From contig QFXE01000018.1 of the NCBI GenBank assembly GCA_003349915.1, positions 62,001-126,000 of the forward strand: a stretch of DNA of 64,000 nt, read 5' to 3'. The notes under the pieces were generated by a model, which searched no databases, had not been told where the DNA came from, and saw only the letters and a program-made list of their open reading frames with translations. This DNA is from an endosymbiont of Escarpia spicata (GTDB lineage: Bacteria; Pseudomonadota; Gammaproteobacteria; Chromatiales; Chromatiaceae). The position numbers and the translations under genes are program-made. Shown piece by piece: positions 53,095 through 61,532 of the stretch (position 1 is its first letter; every line of letters begins with the position of its first letter).

Positions 53095-53963
53095 GAAGCC
53101 TGTTTTTTTTCATCCTGATTTTTATCTCCATCGGAGTGGCGGCGGCAGAGATAAAGCTGCCACCTCTACACCACCCGGTGGGGGTGAAACTTGCTCAAGG
53201 AATGGAACCGCCGGAAGCCTTTGTCCTGGGTCGGCAGAGCGAGCTGATTTGTGATACCTGCCACGGCGTTAGTGACCTGGAAAAGATCCCACTGGAAGAG
53301 GTGGACAGCAGTGTGGAGGACTTCCTGCTGCAGGGACCCTACGATTCGTTGACAACATTCTGCTATCTCTGTCATGAGAAGCAGGGCATGGAGCGTTTCA
53401 ATGTGCACCTGATGTTCGATCAAGGGGGAAGATTGGATGAGCAACGCTGTCTCTATTGTCATCAGGAGAGCCCGGAACCGGAGCAGGTCACCGACCGCAG
53501 TCAATTGAAATTTCGGCTGCCTCTGGAGAACCTCTGCCTCGGCTGTCACCTGAAGACCCCTCACCTCAATACCCTGGCCCATCAGGTGGAGCCGAGCGAA
53601 GAGATCCGAGAGGCGATGAAAAAAGCGGAAGAGAAACACCAGATCATCCTGCCGCTCGACAGCAGGAAACGGGTCACCTGTGTCACCTGCCATACCCCTC
53701 ATGAACAGGGAGTGATCGACAGCGATCGGGCAGGTGGAAAACAGGTTGCGGATCATCCGGTGAACGAGGGTATCGGATATCGCGATGACCCTTGGGGCGG
53801 GGTCTATCTTGAAGACAAGAAAGTCCGGCTGGCCGGGCTGCAGCAGACGCTGGACAAGACGATCGAGTTACCGGCCTACCGCAGGATCGAGAAGGAGATT
53901 CTGCTCCGATTACCGGCCAAAGACGGCAGCCTCTGTCAGGCTTGCCACCAATTTCAGGAGTAG
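53091..53963 (+). CDS. Periplasmic six-haem c-type cytochrome
   Basis: 290 residues with a Sec signal (SIGVAAAEI) and six CXXCH motifs (CDTCH, CYLCH, CLYCH, CLGCH, CVTCH, CQACH). Parts such as LCLGCHLKTPHLN and VTCVTCHTPHEQG follow the doubled CXXCH style of cytochrome c family NrfB/OmcX-like proteins. GTG start overlapping the previous stop by 4 bp. No membrane anchor is seen, so it is probably a soluble shuttle. Confidence 0.87.
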   Translation: MRSLFFFILIFISIGVAAAEIKLPPLHHPVGVKLAQGMEPPEAFVLGRQSELICDTCHGVSDLEKIPLEEVDSSVEDFLLQGPYDSLTTFCYLCHEKQGMERFNVHLMFDQGGRLDEQRCLYCHQESPEPEQVTDRSQLKFRLPLENLCLGCHLKTPHLNTLAHQVEPSEEIREAMKKAEEKHQIILPLDSRKRVTCVTCHTPHEQGVIDSDRAGGKQVADHPVNEGIGYRDDPWGGVYLEDKKVRLAGLQQTLDKTIELPAYRRIEKEILLRLPAKDGSLCQACHQFQE

Positions 53964-53971
53964 CCGCAGCG

Positions 53972-56329
53972 ATGGCGGAGAGTAGGTGGATCAGTCGGTT
54001 TTTTCGCGGGCGATGGTTGCGCTACAGCATCATCGTGATCTCCTGCCTGATGTTGCTGTCGCCCTTCCTGTTTCTGCCTCAACTGGTAGGCAACGACGAT
54101 CTCTGTGGCGGTCTCTGCATTCGCCGTTTCTACCTCATCTTCCCCGGCATGGGCTGGGAAGACTTTGTCAGTCAGGTCAAGGTGGCGGCCATTGGTGTGG
54201 GCGCTCTGACCATGATTCTCACGGTCACATTTTTCTTCGGCAGGCTCTGGTGTGGTTATCTTTGTCCCATGGGCGGTTTTCCAGAACTGGTCAGCCGACT
54301 CTTTCATGACCGTTGGAAGATCGACTACCGTGTTCTGCCCCAGGTGCCGATCCGTTACGGCTACTTCATCACCTATCTGGTGGTGATGCCGGCGTTGGGC
54401 TTCAGCGCCTGTACCCTGTGTAACTTCATAACCATTCCGCGCATGTTCGAGGCCTTTGTCGGCGATGCCCGCGGCATTGTCTATCTAATCTCCACCGTCG
54501 GCGCGGTGAACCTGGCGCTGGTGATCCTGCTCGGTTTCTTCGCCAAATTGGGTCGTGGTTACTGCCAGTTTCTCTGCCCGGTGGGGGCCATCGACGGTAT
54601 CGTCAACCGCATCGGTGCAAAGCTCTCCTTCGTGCAGCGAATCCGTGTCGAACGCAGCAGGTGCACAGGCTGCCGGGATTGTGCCGAGGTCTGTATCTCC
54701 GGCGCAATTCGCATGGAGGATCGCATTGCAGAGGTTGACCAGCTCTCCTGCATGGCCTGCCGGGAGTGTGTGATTTCCTGCGAATGGGGGGCCATCGATT
54801 GGGTCACCCTGCCGCCGCAGAAGATGCCCGCCCGATTGAAGAAAGGAATTGAGGTCGCTCCCCCCCCGGTCTGGAGTGCGGTGGCGCCCAAAGGGGAGGG
54901 GAAAGAGCGGCGAAAGATACGCTGGCCCCGTATCCTTGTTGCTGTGCTGTTCGGCTTTGGTTTGATGATGGCAATCGTCACCGACGTCATCGGTGCCCAG
55001 CGACAGTCAGACCCGGATGGTTGTCTCGCCTGCCACGCCTTGCCGGGGCTGGCCTACGCAGATAAAAATGGCGTGATACGCGACTCTACCCTCTCATCAG
55101 ACCACTATGCCGCCTCCATTCACGGTAGCGTGCCCTGTACCGACTGTCATCGAAAAATCAAAGCGTTTCCCCACGGCCCGGAGAATGGCGAAGTGGACTG
55201 CGCCGCAGCCTGCCACCTGGAGGAACCGTCAAAAGGTGAGGCCTATACTCACAAACCCATAGCCGAGGAGTTTCTTGCTTCGGTCCATGGTCAGGGGCAA
55301 ACCAAAGGTTTTACCGGGGCCAATCGAATCGATGAAGACCGTAACGATGCGCCTCCCTCCTGCCGTCGCTGTCATGCCAATACCCTCTACATTCCCGAAG
55401 AGAAGATGGCGCTGTTTCAGGAGGCGTTCAACCACGAGGAGCAGGCCTGTGGAAACTGTCATCAGGGCAAGGTATGGCGCGGCCAGATGGGGGGGCATAT
55501 TCTGCGTCGTCTGGTGGGTGAGCGCTGGACCAAACAGGAGGAGGTGAAGGTCTGCAATGGCTGTCACCAGGACAGGGAGGCGATGGAACGGGTGGAACGT
55601 CAATCCACCTCCGACGGAAAAAAGAAAGTGGCTGACGCACACTTCGTGCTTGCATCAGACAGTTATGAGATGGGGCTTCACGGTCGACTGGTAGCGGCGA
55701 ACAGTGAAGATGGCACCTCCTGCAGCGAATGCCATGCTCCATCCGGAAGCCGTCACGGTATTTTACCTGCTGAGAACAAGGCGTCCGCTGTTCATGCCGA
55801 CAATCTGAAACAGACCTGTACGGCTGCAGGATGTCATGCTTATGCTGCCCATCCTCTCAATAGCGGTTTCCTGCATGCGGACATGCATGACTTGGATATA
55901 GTGCCTGCCTATTCCGACCTGAATCCGTTGAAACCCGGTAGATTCGACTCCAACTGGACCCGCACACTGGCCATCCTGACTCCCCCGGTGGTGTTGTTTT
56001 TTGTCGCCGGTATGTTGTGGTCGCTGTTTGATTGGAAAAAACGGGATGCCAGGCCGATTCTCGGCGGGACGCTGTTCGAAAGACATATGCTGAAAAAGAA
56101 GCCGAAAAAGAAAAAGGCCGGGAAGAAAAAATTGTCGGTATCGGGAGGGAGTCGGCCTGTTAGAGACAAGACGTGGTTTAAACGCATGAGACGATCGAAA
56201 AAACGGGCCTTTTTCAAACAGGAGCAGGAGAGACTGAAACAAGCTTCCCGGCAAGATTCGAAAACGGAGTCGGCCAATGGAGAGGGGGATGAAATCTCCA
56301 GCGATGTTTCACCGGGCAAAGATTCATGA
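53972..56329 (+). CDS. NapH-like polyferredoxin fused to a multihaem cytochrome domain
   Basis: 785 residues. Residues 1-225: four or five membrane helices with NapH/NosR-type CGYLCPMGG and CQFLCPVGA. Residues about 231-275: two ferredoxin motifs, CTGCRDCAEVC and CMACRECVISC. A further membrane helix (about 315-340) leads to a periplasmic part from residue 351 with six CXXCH motifs (CLACH, CTDCH, CRRCH, CGNCH, CNGCH, CSECH) plus CAAACH (CX3CH) and CTAAGCH (CX4CH). A last helix (about 665-690) and a Lys-rich cytoplasmic tail end the protein. This layout suggests a quinol-linked entry point that passes electrons to the periplasmic cytochromes within one polypeptide. ATG 53972 lies after AGGAG. 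Confidence 0.87.
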   Translation: MAESRWISRFFRGRWLRYSIIVISCLMLLSPFLFLPQLVGNDDLCGGLCIRRFYLIFPGMGWEDFVSQVKVAAIGVGALTMILTVTFFFGRLWCGYLCPMGGFPELVSRLFHDRWKIDYRVLPQVPIRYGYFITYLVVMPALGFSACTLCNFITIPRMFEAFVGDARGIVYLISTVGAVNLALVILLGFFAKLGRGYCQFLCPVGAIDGIVNRIGAKLSFVQRIRVERSRCTGCRDCAEVCISGAIRMEDRIAEVDQLSCMACRECVISCEWGAIDWVTLPPQKMPARLKKGIEVAPPPVWSAVAPKGEGKERRKIRWPRILVAVLFGFGLMMAIVTDVIGAQRQSDPDGCLACHALPGLAYADKNGVIRDSTLSSDHYAASIHGSVPCTDCHRKIKAFPHGPENGEVDCAAACHLEEPSKGEAYTHKPIAEEFLASVHGQGQTKGFTGANRIDEDRNDAPPSCRRCHANTLYIPEEKMALFQEAFNHEEQACGNCHQGKVWRGQMGGHILRRLVGERWTKQEEVKVCNGCHQDREAMERVERQSTSDGKKKVADAHFVLASDSYEMGLHGRLVAANSEDGTSCSECHAPSGSRHGILPAENKASAVHADNLKQTCTAAGCHAYAAHPLNSGFLHADMHDLDIVPAYSDLNPLKPGRFDSNWTRTLAILTPPVVLFFVAGMLWSLFDWKKRDARPILGGTLFERHMLKKKPKKKKAGKKKLSVSGGSRPVRDKTWFKRMRRSKKRAFFKQEQERLKQASRQDSKTESANGEGDEISSDVSPGKDS

Positions 56330-57066
56330 GCATGTCTTACTTTTCCAGTTATCTGATTCGGTTTCTGCTCCTGAGTCTGTCTCTGTGGGCAGGAGTCTCA
56401 CAGGCAGAAAGCCTCTACCTGCAGCAGACAAAGACGGTGGAGATCACGGAAAAGGTGTTGGCCGAAACCCTGGAAAAACTGCAACAGTCGAAAACCCGGG
56501 AACTGAGAGAGCTTTTGGCCGTGGCGCCTTTTCATAAACGGGAGCCAGTGAAGCCTGCAGTGGAAGAGGCGTTCTGCAGTGATTGTCATGGGCCGTTACC
56601 CCATAGTAAAGATGAACGCCAACGCAGCTTTCTCAATATGCACAGTCGCAAAGTGGCCTGTACCACTTGCCACTACCGTCCCGAAGGCATCACTCTGGAT
56701 TACGCCTGGTATCCCACCGGGGATAACCCGGATATGGACGAATCAGGGCGCATTACCCCATTCCATCAAGGAGAGCTGATTGCGGTTCCCGCTGTTGGCC
56801 CCTTTGCTATCGAGTTGCAACGGCAGTGGCATCTTGCCGCCTTACCGGTAAAGGCACGGTTACACCGACGCATACATGGTCCGTTAGAGAAGGAAGGGCC
56901 TGGCTGTACAGATTGCCACCATCAGGATCAACGTTTTCTCGATCTCGAGGCGTTGGGGTTGAAACCGGAAGAGATCCGTTCGATCCGGACAAATCGCATC
57001 GCGCGTTTTTTGGGTCAGAAGAGTCCGGAGGGACAGCAGCTGCAGCTGCGGGATCTGCTGCAATGA
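56326..57066 (+). CDS. Periplasmic tri-haem c-type cytochrome
   Basis: 246 residues with a Sec signal (LSLWAGVSQAES), a helical stretch (about residues 30-75), and three haem motifs, CSDCH, CTTCH and CTDCHH. Conserved-looking GDNPDMDESGRITPFHQGE separates the second and third. Overlaps the genes on both sides by 4 bp. Its job is probably to link the membrane polyferredoxin to the larger cytochromes. Confidence 0.85.
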   Translation: MSMSYFSSYLIRFLLLSLSLWAGVSQAESLYLQQTKTVEITEKVLAETLEKLQQSKTRELRELLAVAPFHKREPVKPAVEEAFCSDCHGPLPHSKDERQRSFLNMHSRKVACTTCHYRPEGITLDYAWYPTGDNPDMDESGRITPFHQGELIAVPAVGPFAIELQRQWHLAALPVKARLHRRIHGPLEKEGPGCTDCHHQDQRFLDLEALGLKPEEIRSIRTNRIARFLGQKSPEGQQLQLRDLLQ

Positions 57067-59891
57067 GCCTGTGTTGTGCCAAGCATCATCTGAAGGTGGT
57101 GGTTTGGCTTTCGCTACTGTTTTTGCTCCCATTCAAAGTCAGCGGGTCGGCCACTTTTCTCTTCGATCTGAGTGATGATTTGAACCAACCCAGCGCGGTG
57201 TCGATTTTACCTGATGGACGTGCGGTGGTCCTGGATGGACTGAATGGCCGGATTGTTCTGTTTGCCAATGACGGTTCCCCGCAGAACGCTTTTGGTAAGA
57301 CAAAAGTCAAACCGCTCAAGCTGCCGATGGATCTGGCTATCGCCAATCAGCAAATTATCGTTGCCGATAGCGGTAATCATCGCCTGGTGCTGTTTGATCT
57401 AAATGGTGATCATCTTAGCTCATTGCCGCTTCCCTCCGATAAGAGACCTGCGGAACCCACCGGGCTGGTTGTGTTGGGGAGTGATGTCTACTGGAGCGAT
57501 CGGGGCAACCATCGCATCTGCCGTACCCGTATCAAAACGGGAGAGACCCTGCAGTGTTGGGGCAAGTATGGAGAGGACGAGGATAGCTTTCGTTTCCCAT
57601 TCATGATCACCGCTGATGCAGATGAGTATCTGCACGTGGTGGATGTGCTGAACGGGCGGATTCAACTCTTCAATAATCGGGGGCGAGCGTTTGGTGCCAT
57701 CTCCCGCTTCGGTACCCTGCCGGGAACCCTGCTCAGACCCAATGGCATCGTGATGGATGATCAGGGCCAGCTCTTTGTTTCCGATAACCATCAGGGTCAT
57801 ATTTCGCTGTTCAGGCATCGGCGTTTTGTCGGCCGATTGGCGGATGAGGTGGGGCAATCGATACGGTTTGACCAACCAGTGGGTTTGGCCCGCTGGCAGG
57901 ATCGGCTTTACGTGGTTGAGATGGGAAAAAACCGGGTTCGGGTCTTTCGGTTAAATCAGCTTGGGGAGGATGCATCCGCGCAAATTACAGAGCAACAGAT
58001 AACGGAGCCAAGCCGAAAAAACTGCGTCACCTGCCATCTCTCCTGGGCACCGGGTTACATACCGGATCAGGTCGAACACCCACTCATCCCACCGGTTGCG
58101 GATGAACGCATGTGCCTCAGTTGCCACCACGGTGCGGTGATCGATTCCCGTGCTGCGTTGAAGCGGGGACACCAACACCCCGATCTACACCATCTCGATG
58201 CCGGGCAACCTTTAAAGTCTGCTGCAGAGCGTAAGGAGTCATTTGCCGGGGTTATGCCTCTGATAGATGGCAATACCCCCTACTGCGGCAGCTGTCACAC
58301 GCCTCATGCGAAAAATGAGGAGGACACCGGCATTCATCCTGGTCACGAAAATGCCTGGATGCGCCAGTCCAATAAGGATGGGGATCTCTGTATTCTGTGC
58401 CACGAGGCGCATCAGAATAGTGAGGCGGTGGGAGATGCACTGCCGCAGAAAGCCAATCATCCATTGGGTATTCGGCTGCAGCAACCGCCCGAGGAAGGGG
58501 CGAAGGGTTATGCTAAAGAGAGGGTTTTGCATAAGGGTTTACCTACCACTCTCGAACAACATGGTGGCCGGATTGCAGAGAACTCAGAGATGATGTGTGA
58601 AAGCTGTCATCGACTCCACGGTGCGGAGGGGGAGCCGCTTCTGCTTTTGAAGAGGAGTGAACTCTGCGCCGAATGCCATCCCCGGCAGGAGACGGCAGAC
58701 AAAGAGGCTGCTCGTCACAAGGGTATACATCCGGTGCATGAAAAGCTGGAGCAGCCAATCACCATCGATGGCCGGAAGGTCACCTCTGTGGAGTGCGGAA
58801 GCTGCCACTATCCACATGGCGCCCTGGCTGATACCCCATTGTTGAATGTGAGTAAAACGGAACAGTTATGCCAGGCATGCCATGAAAAGCAGCATGCAAA
58901 TGGACGTGAGGAGGCGCGTGAAAAGGGCATCCATCCGATGAACGTGAAGCTGGAAAAACCGGTTCGGATCAACAACCAGGAGATCAGCGAAATTGGCTGT
59001 GAGAGCTGCCACAGCGTGCATGAGGGCCGGCCTGACACCCCCTCGCTGGTGATGGAGATTAAAGCGGGTGAACTCTGTGTCGTCTGCCACCCGCGTCAAC
59101 ATGCAGAAGATAAGGAAGATGCACGGAAAAAGGGCGTGCATCCTGTGAATATGACCCTGGACGAAGCCGTCCAGATCGGAGAACGGCAGATCAAACAGGT
59201 GGACTGTCTGACCTGCCATTCTGTGCATGGCGGCAAACCCCACACGCCGTCACTGGTGATGAAGTACCAAGCGGGCGAACTTTGTGAGAAGTGTCATGAA
59301 GCCCAGGTAAAAGTACGGGATACGGACCATGACCTGCGCATCACTGCCCCAAAAAGCCAGAACCTGCTTGAAGAGCAGCCCGCCCATGCCGGGCTTTGCG
59401 GCAGCTGCCACAGTTTGCATCGGGGAAAAGACGGAGGCTCACCACTCTATATCGGCGCCACGCCGCCTGCCGATAGTAAAGAACCATCCTCGAAGCGTGA
59501 CCGCATCTGCCTCTCCTGTCATCAAGAGAAATCCGTGGCTGAAAAGGTGATCGTCGATCATTACGATCATCCTTTCCGGGATCTGGTTTTGCGATCGGAT
59601 CCCAAAGTATTGCCGCTGCTGGATGAAAAAGAGTCCAACGCAGCGTTTGGCCGGATTGGTTGTATCACCTGCCATGATCCCCATCAATGGTCTCCCGCAG
59701 AAGCAGAAAAAAAGGGGCTCTCTCCAGTACAGACCGAGAACAAAAAAGGTACCGTATTAAACAGCTTTCTGCGCAGAGTCGGTCCCAAGGGCACTTTCTG
59801 TGTCGACTGTCATGGGCTGGAGACTGCAGTGCGGTGGAAGTATTTCCATAACAAACGCGGTCGTCCCCAACAGGCTGACTATATACGCTAG
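57063..59891 (+). CDS. NHL-repeat/16-haem c-type cytochrome
   Basis: 942 residues. A Sec-type signal (residues about 1-29) is followed by a six-blade-like NHL beta-propeller to about residue 300 (QPSAVSILPDGRAVVLDGLN, KLPMDLAIANQQIIVADSGN, LRPNGIVMDDQGQLFVSDN). Sixteen CXXCH motifs come next, many as doubled-CXXCH pairs. Residues 512-760 hold four tandem di-haem repeats of 66-69 residues. The true ATG at 57063 overlaps the previous stop (ATGA); the open frame extends 237 bp upstream inside that gene but is not coding. The propeller may dock a partner or substrate. Confidence 0.88.
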   Translation: MSLCCAKHHLKVVVWLSLLFLLPFKVSGSATFLFDLSDDLNQPSAVSILPDGRAVVLDGLNGRIVLFANDGSPQNAFGKTKVKPLKLPMDLAIANQQIIVADSGNHRLVLFDLNGDHLSSLPLPSDKRPAEPTGLVVLGSDVYWSDRGNHRICRTRIKTGETLQCWGKYGEDEDSFRFPFMITADADEYLHVVDVLNGRIQLFNNRGRAFGAISRFGTLPGTLLRPNGIVMDDQGQLFVSDNHQGHISLFRHRRFVGRLADEVGQSIRFDQPVGLARWQDRLYVVEMGKNRVRVFRLNQLGEDASAQITEQQITEPSRKNCVTCHLSWAPGYIPDQVEHPLIPPVADERMCLSCHHGAVIDSRAALKRGHQHPDLHHLDAGQPLKSAAERKESFAGVMPLIDGNTPYCGSCHTPHAKNEEDTGIHPGHENAWMRQSNKDGDLCILCHEAHQNSEAVGDALPQKANHPLGIRLQQPPEEGAKGYAKERVLHKGLPTTLEQHGGRIAENSEMMCESCHRLHGAEGEPLLLLKRSELCAECHPRQETADKEAARHKGIHPVHEKLEQPITIDGRKVTSVECGSCHYPHGALADTPLLNVSKTEQLCQACHEKQHANGREEAREKGIHPMNVKLEKPVRINNQEISEIGCESCHSVHEGRPDTPSLVMEIKAGELCVVCHPRQHAEDKEDARKKGVHPVNMTLDEAVQIGERQIKQVDCLTCHSVHGGKPHTPSLVMKYQAGELCEKCHEAQVKVRDTDHDLRITAPKSQNLLEEQPAHAGLCGSCHSLHRGKDGGSPLYIGATPPADSKEPSSKRDRICLSCHQEKSVAEKVIVDHYDHPFRDLVLRSDPKVLPLLDEKESNAAFGRIGCITCHDPHQWSPAEAEKKGLSPVQTENKKGTVLNSFLRRVGPKGTFCVDCHGLETAVRWKYFHNKRGRPQQADYIR
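58596..59330 (+). repeat. Four tandem di-haem repeats within the 16-haem cytochrome gene
   Basis: Repeat units begin at the first Cys codons at 58596, 58794, 58998 and 59205 (residues 512, 578, 646, 715). Each has CxxCHxxHG, then ELCxxCHxxQ, then a KKGIHPxNxxLExPV-like linker; the fourth lacks the linker's end. Confidence 0.75.
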
Positions 59892-60037
59892 TCATCAAGG
59901 GTGAGTCTTTTGAGTGAGGAGATATAATCTGTCTGCTTCAGGCATCCAATAGGGAAACTTGGAATAGAGCTGGTAATCAGCCACTCATTCCGTGGACAAT
60001 GACACCCCTGATACCCTCCGGAAACAAGTACTAAACG

Positions 60038-60652
60038 ATGAAACAGAAAATCCTCACTATGCTTGAACTGCAGGATGCCATGAATACCAAGGTCAACAGC
60101 GATTGGCGATCGGCGGGTTACCCCTGGTATCGGGCGATCTGGACCGAATGTGCTGAGATGTTGGACCATTATGGCTGGAAGTGGTGGAAGCATCAGAAGC
60201 CGGATATGGAGCAGGTGCATCTGGAGATTGTGGATATCTGGCACTTTGCCTTGAGTGATCTGCTAATACGGCATGACTCGATGGAGGATGCGATGGAGGC
60301 AGCACTCGCTGGGCTTTCCCGACCGGCAGGGGGCGATGATTTTCGTGAATCAATTGAACAGATGGCACAAGAGACGATCCGTACACAGTCTGCTGACATC
60401 ACCCTGTTCGCGGCCATGATGGGATTAGGGGAGATGAATTTCGATCATCTGTTCAAGACCTACGTGGGCAAGAATGTGCTCAATTTTTTTCGTCAGGATC
60501 ACGGTTATAAAGAGGGCAGTTACATAAAGATCTGGAATGGGCGGGAGGATAACGAATATCTTGCCGAAATCCTCACAGAGCTGGATCCGGACAGTGCCTC
60601 ATTCAGCGAAGCGCTCTATCAGCGGTTGGAGCAGGTCTATCCGGCAGGGTAG
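60038..60652 (+). CDS. Dimeric-type dUTP diphosphatase (all-alpha NTP-PPase fold)
   Basis: 204 residues resembling the dimeric dUTPases of kinetoplastids, Campylobacter and phages (MazG-like fold). Metal-binding helices are WTECAEMLDHYGWKWWKHQ and HLEIVDIWHFALSDLL. It hydrolyses dUTP (and dUDP) to dUMP. Unrelated to the trimeric dUTPase common in Gammaproteobacteria; such genes are often mobile. Stands alone, convergent with the next gene. Confidence 0.85.
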   Translation: MKQKILTMLELQDAMNTKVNSDWRSAGYPWYRAIWTECAEMLDHYGWKWWKHQKPDMEQVHLEIVDIWHFALSDLLIRHDSMEDAMEAALAGLSRPAGGDDFRESIEQMAQETIRTQSADITLFAAMMGLGEMNFDHLFKTYVGKNVLNFFRQDHGYKEGSYIKIWNGREDNEYLAEILTELDPDSASFSEALYQRLEQVYPAG

Positions 60653-60662
60653 TGTGCGCGGT

Positions 60663-61532
60663 TTACCCCATTTCATCGCGTAAAAAATGGACGATAACAA
60701 CCGCTTTGGGTTGGCCTGAGCCAATCGCGGTCTCGAACAGCGTGACCTGGTTTGCTTCTGCGGTTGAGTCGAGGGGCAGTTTTATGCCCATTCGGCTGAT
60801 GCGTAGGGGCGTGGTGTGCATACGTACGAGTTCATCAGGGTGCTGCAACTGTTCGATCAGGGCCTTGAGATAGACTTCCGGATTATTTGGATTCTGTTCC
60901 GGGTTCAGTGCGGCGGCCTGCTTCTCCTCTTCACTTAAAACCTGCTTCAGGAGGGATATCTGTTCTTTGATGTACTTTGTGACGTTTTCGAGCAGTGTCC
61001 ACTTCAATGTGGCGCGAACAACCTCTTCGGTCGGCTCCGGCGCCAAAAGCTGATGATCGGAAAAGACCACGGCGGTCTGCTGTACATCTCTCAGTAGCAT
61101 CTCCCCCCGTCTCTCTGTTCCAAGGATGGTTTTCTCTTTGCAGGCCACAAAAAAAAGGGCGAAAGCATCGGTGCGGCCAAGGTTATCCTTTGTATTGAAA
61201 TAACGGCGCACGGCACGGTTTTGGCTGAAGAGTTGCTGGACCTGCTCACTATTTGAGAACAGGGCGTTGATCAGGCCGTTTTCGTTAAAACTGCGCTGGT
61301 TGACAGTGATAGCTTGGGGCAGGGGCGATACCAGATCGTCTATCCTGCCGAGCAGGTCATGGACGGGATTTTGCAGCTGCTTCAGATAGCTGCTTACACC
61401 ACGCAACTTTGGGTTGGTTCCCTCAACGACGGACTCTATTGCCCTGGCGACTCGTTCTGCATCGGCTCTTTCCCTGAGTCGGTTGGATTGACGCTCTTTC
61501 AGTAGATGTTGTAGTCGCTTAAATAGTGTCAT
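60663..61532 (-). CDS. Protein of unknown function, second gene of a pair
   Basis: 289 residues, soluble, helical and charged, with no signal peptide or membrane segment. Its start overlaps the end of the upstream gene by 4 bp (ATGA), so the two are translated together. Segments such as VRATLKWTLLENVTKYIKE and SRMGIKLPLDS are seen, but no motif I can assign. A joint cytoplasmic role with its partner is likely. Confidence 0.7.
   Translation of the reverse strand: MTLFKRLQHLLKERQSNRLRERADAERVARAIESVVEGTNPKLRGVSSYLKQLQNPVHDLLGRIDDLVSPLPQAITVNQRSFNENGLINALFSNSEQVQQLFSQNRAVRRYFNTKDNLGRTDAFALFFVACKEKTILGTERRGEMLLRDVQQTAVVFSDHQLLAPEPTEEVVRATLKWTLLENVTKYIKEQISLLKQVLSEEEKQAAALNPEQNPNNPEVYLKALIEQLQHPDELVRMHTTPLRISRMGIKLPLDSTAEANQVTLFETAIGSGQPKAVVIVHFLRDEMG

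Noticed and set aside
56826-57062. 79-residue N-terminal extension of the 16-haem cytochrome
   Set aside because: It lies inside the tri-haem cytochrome gene in another frame and would hide the signal peptide; ATG 57063 has the typical ATGA overlap.
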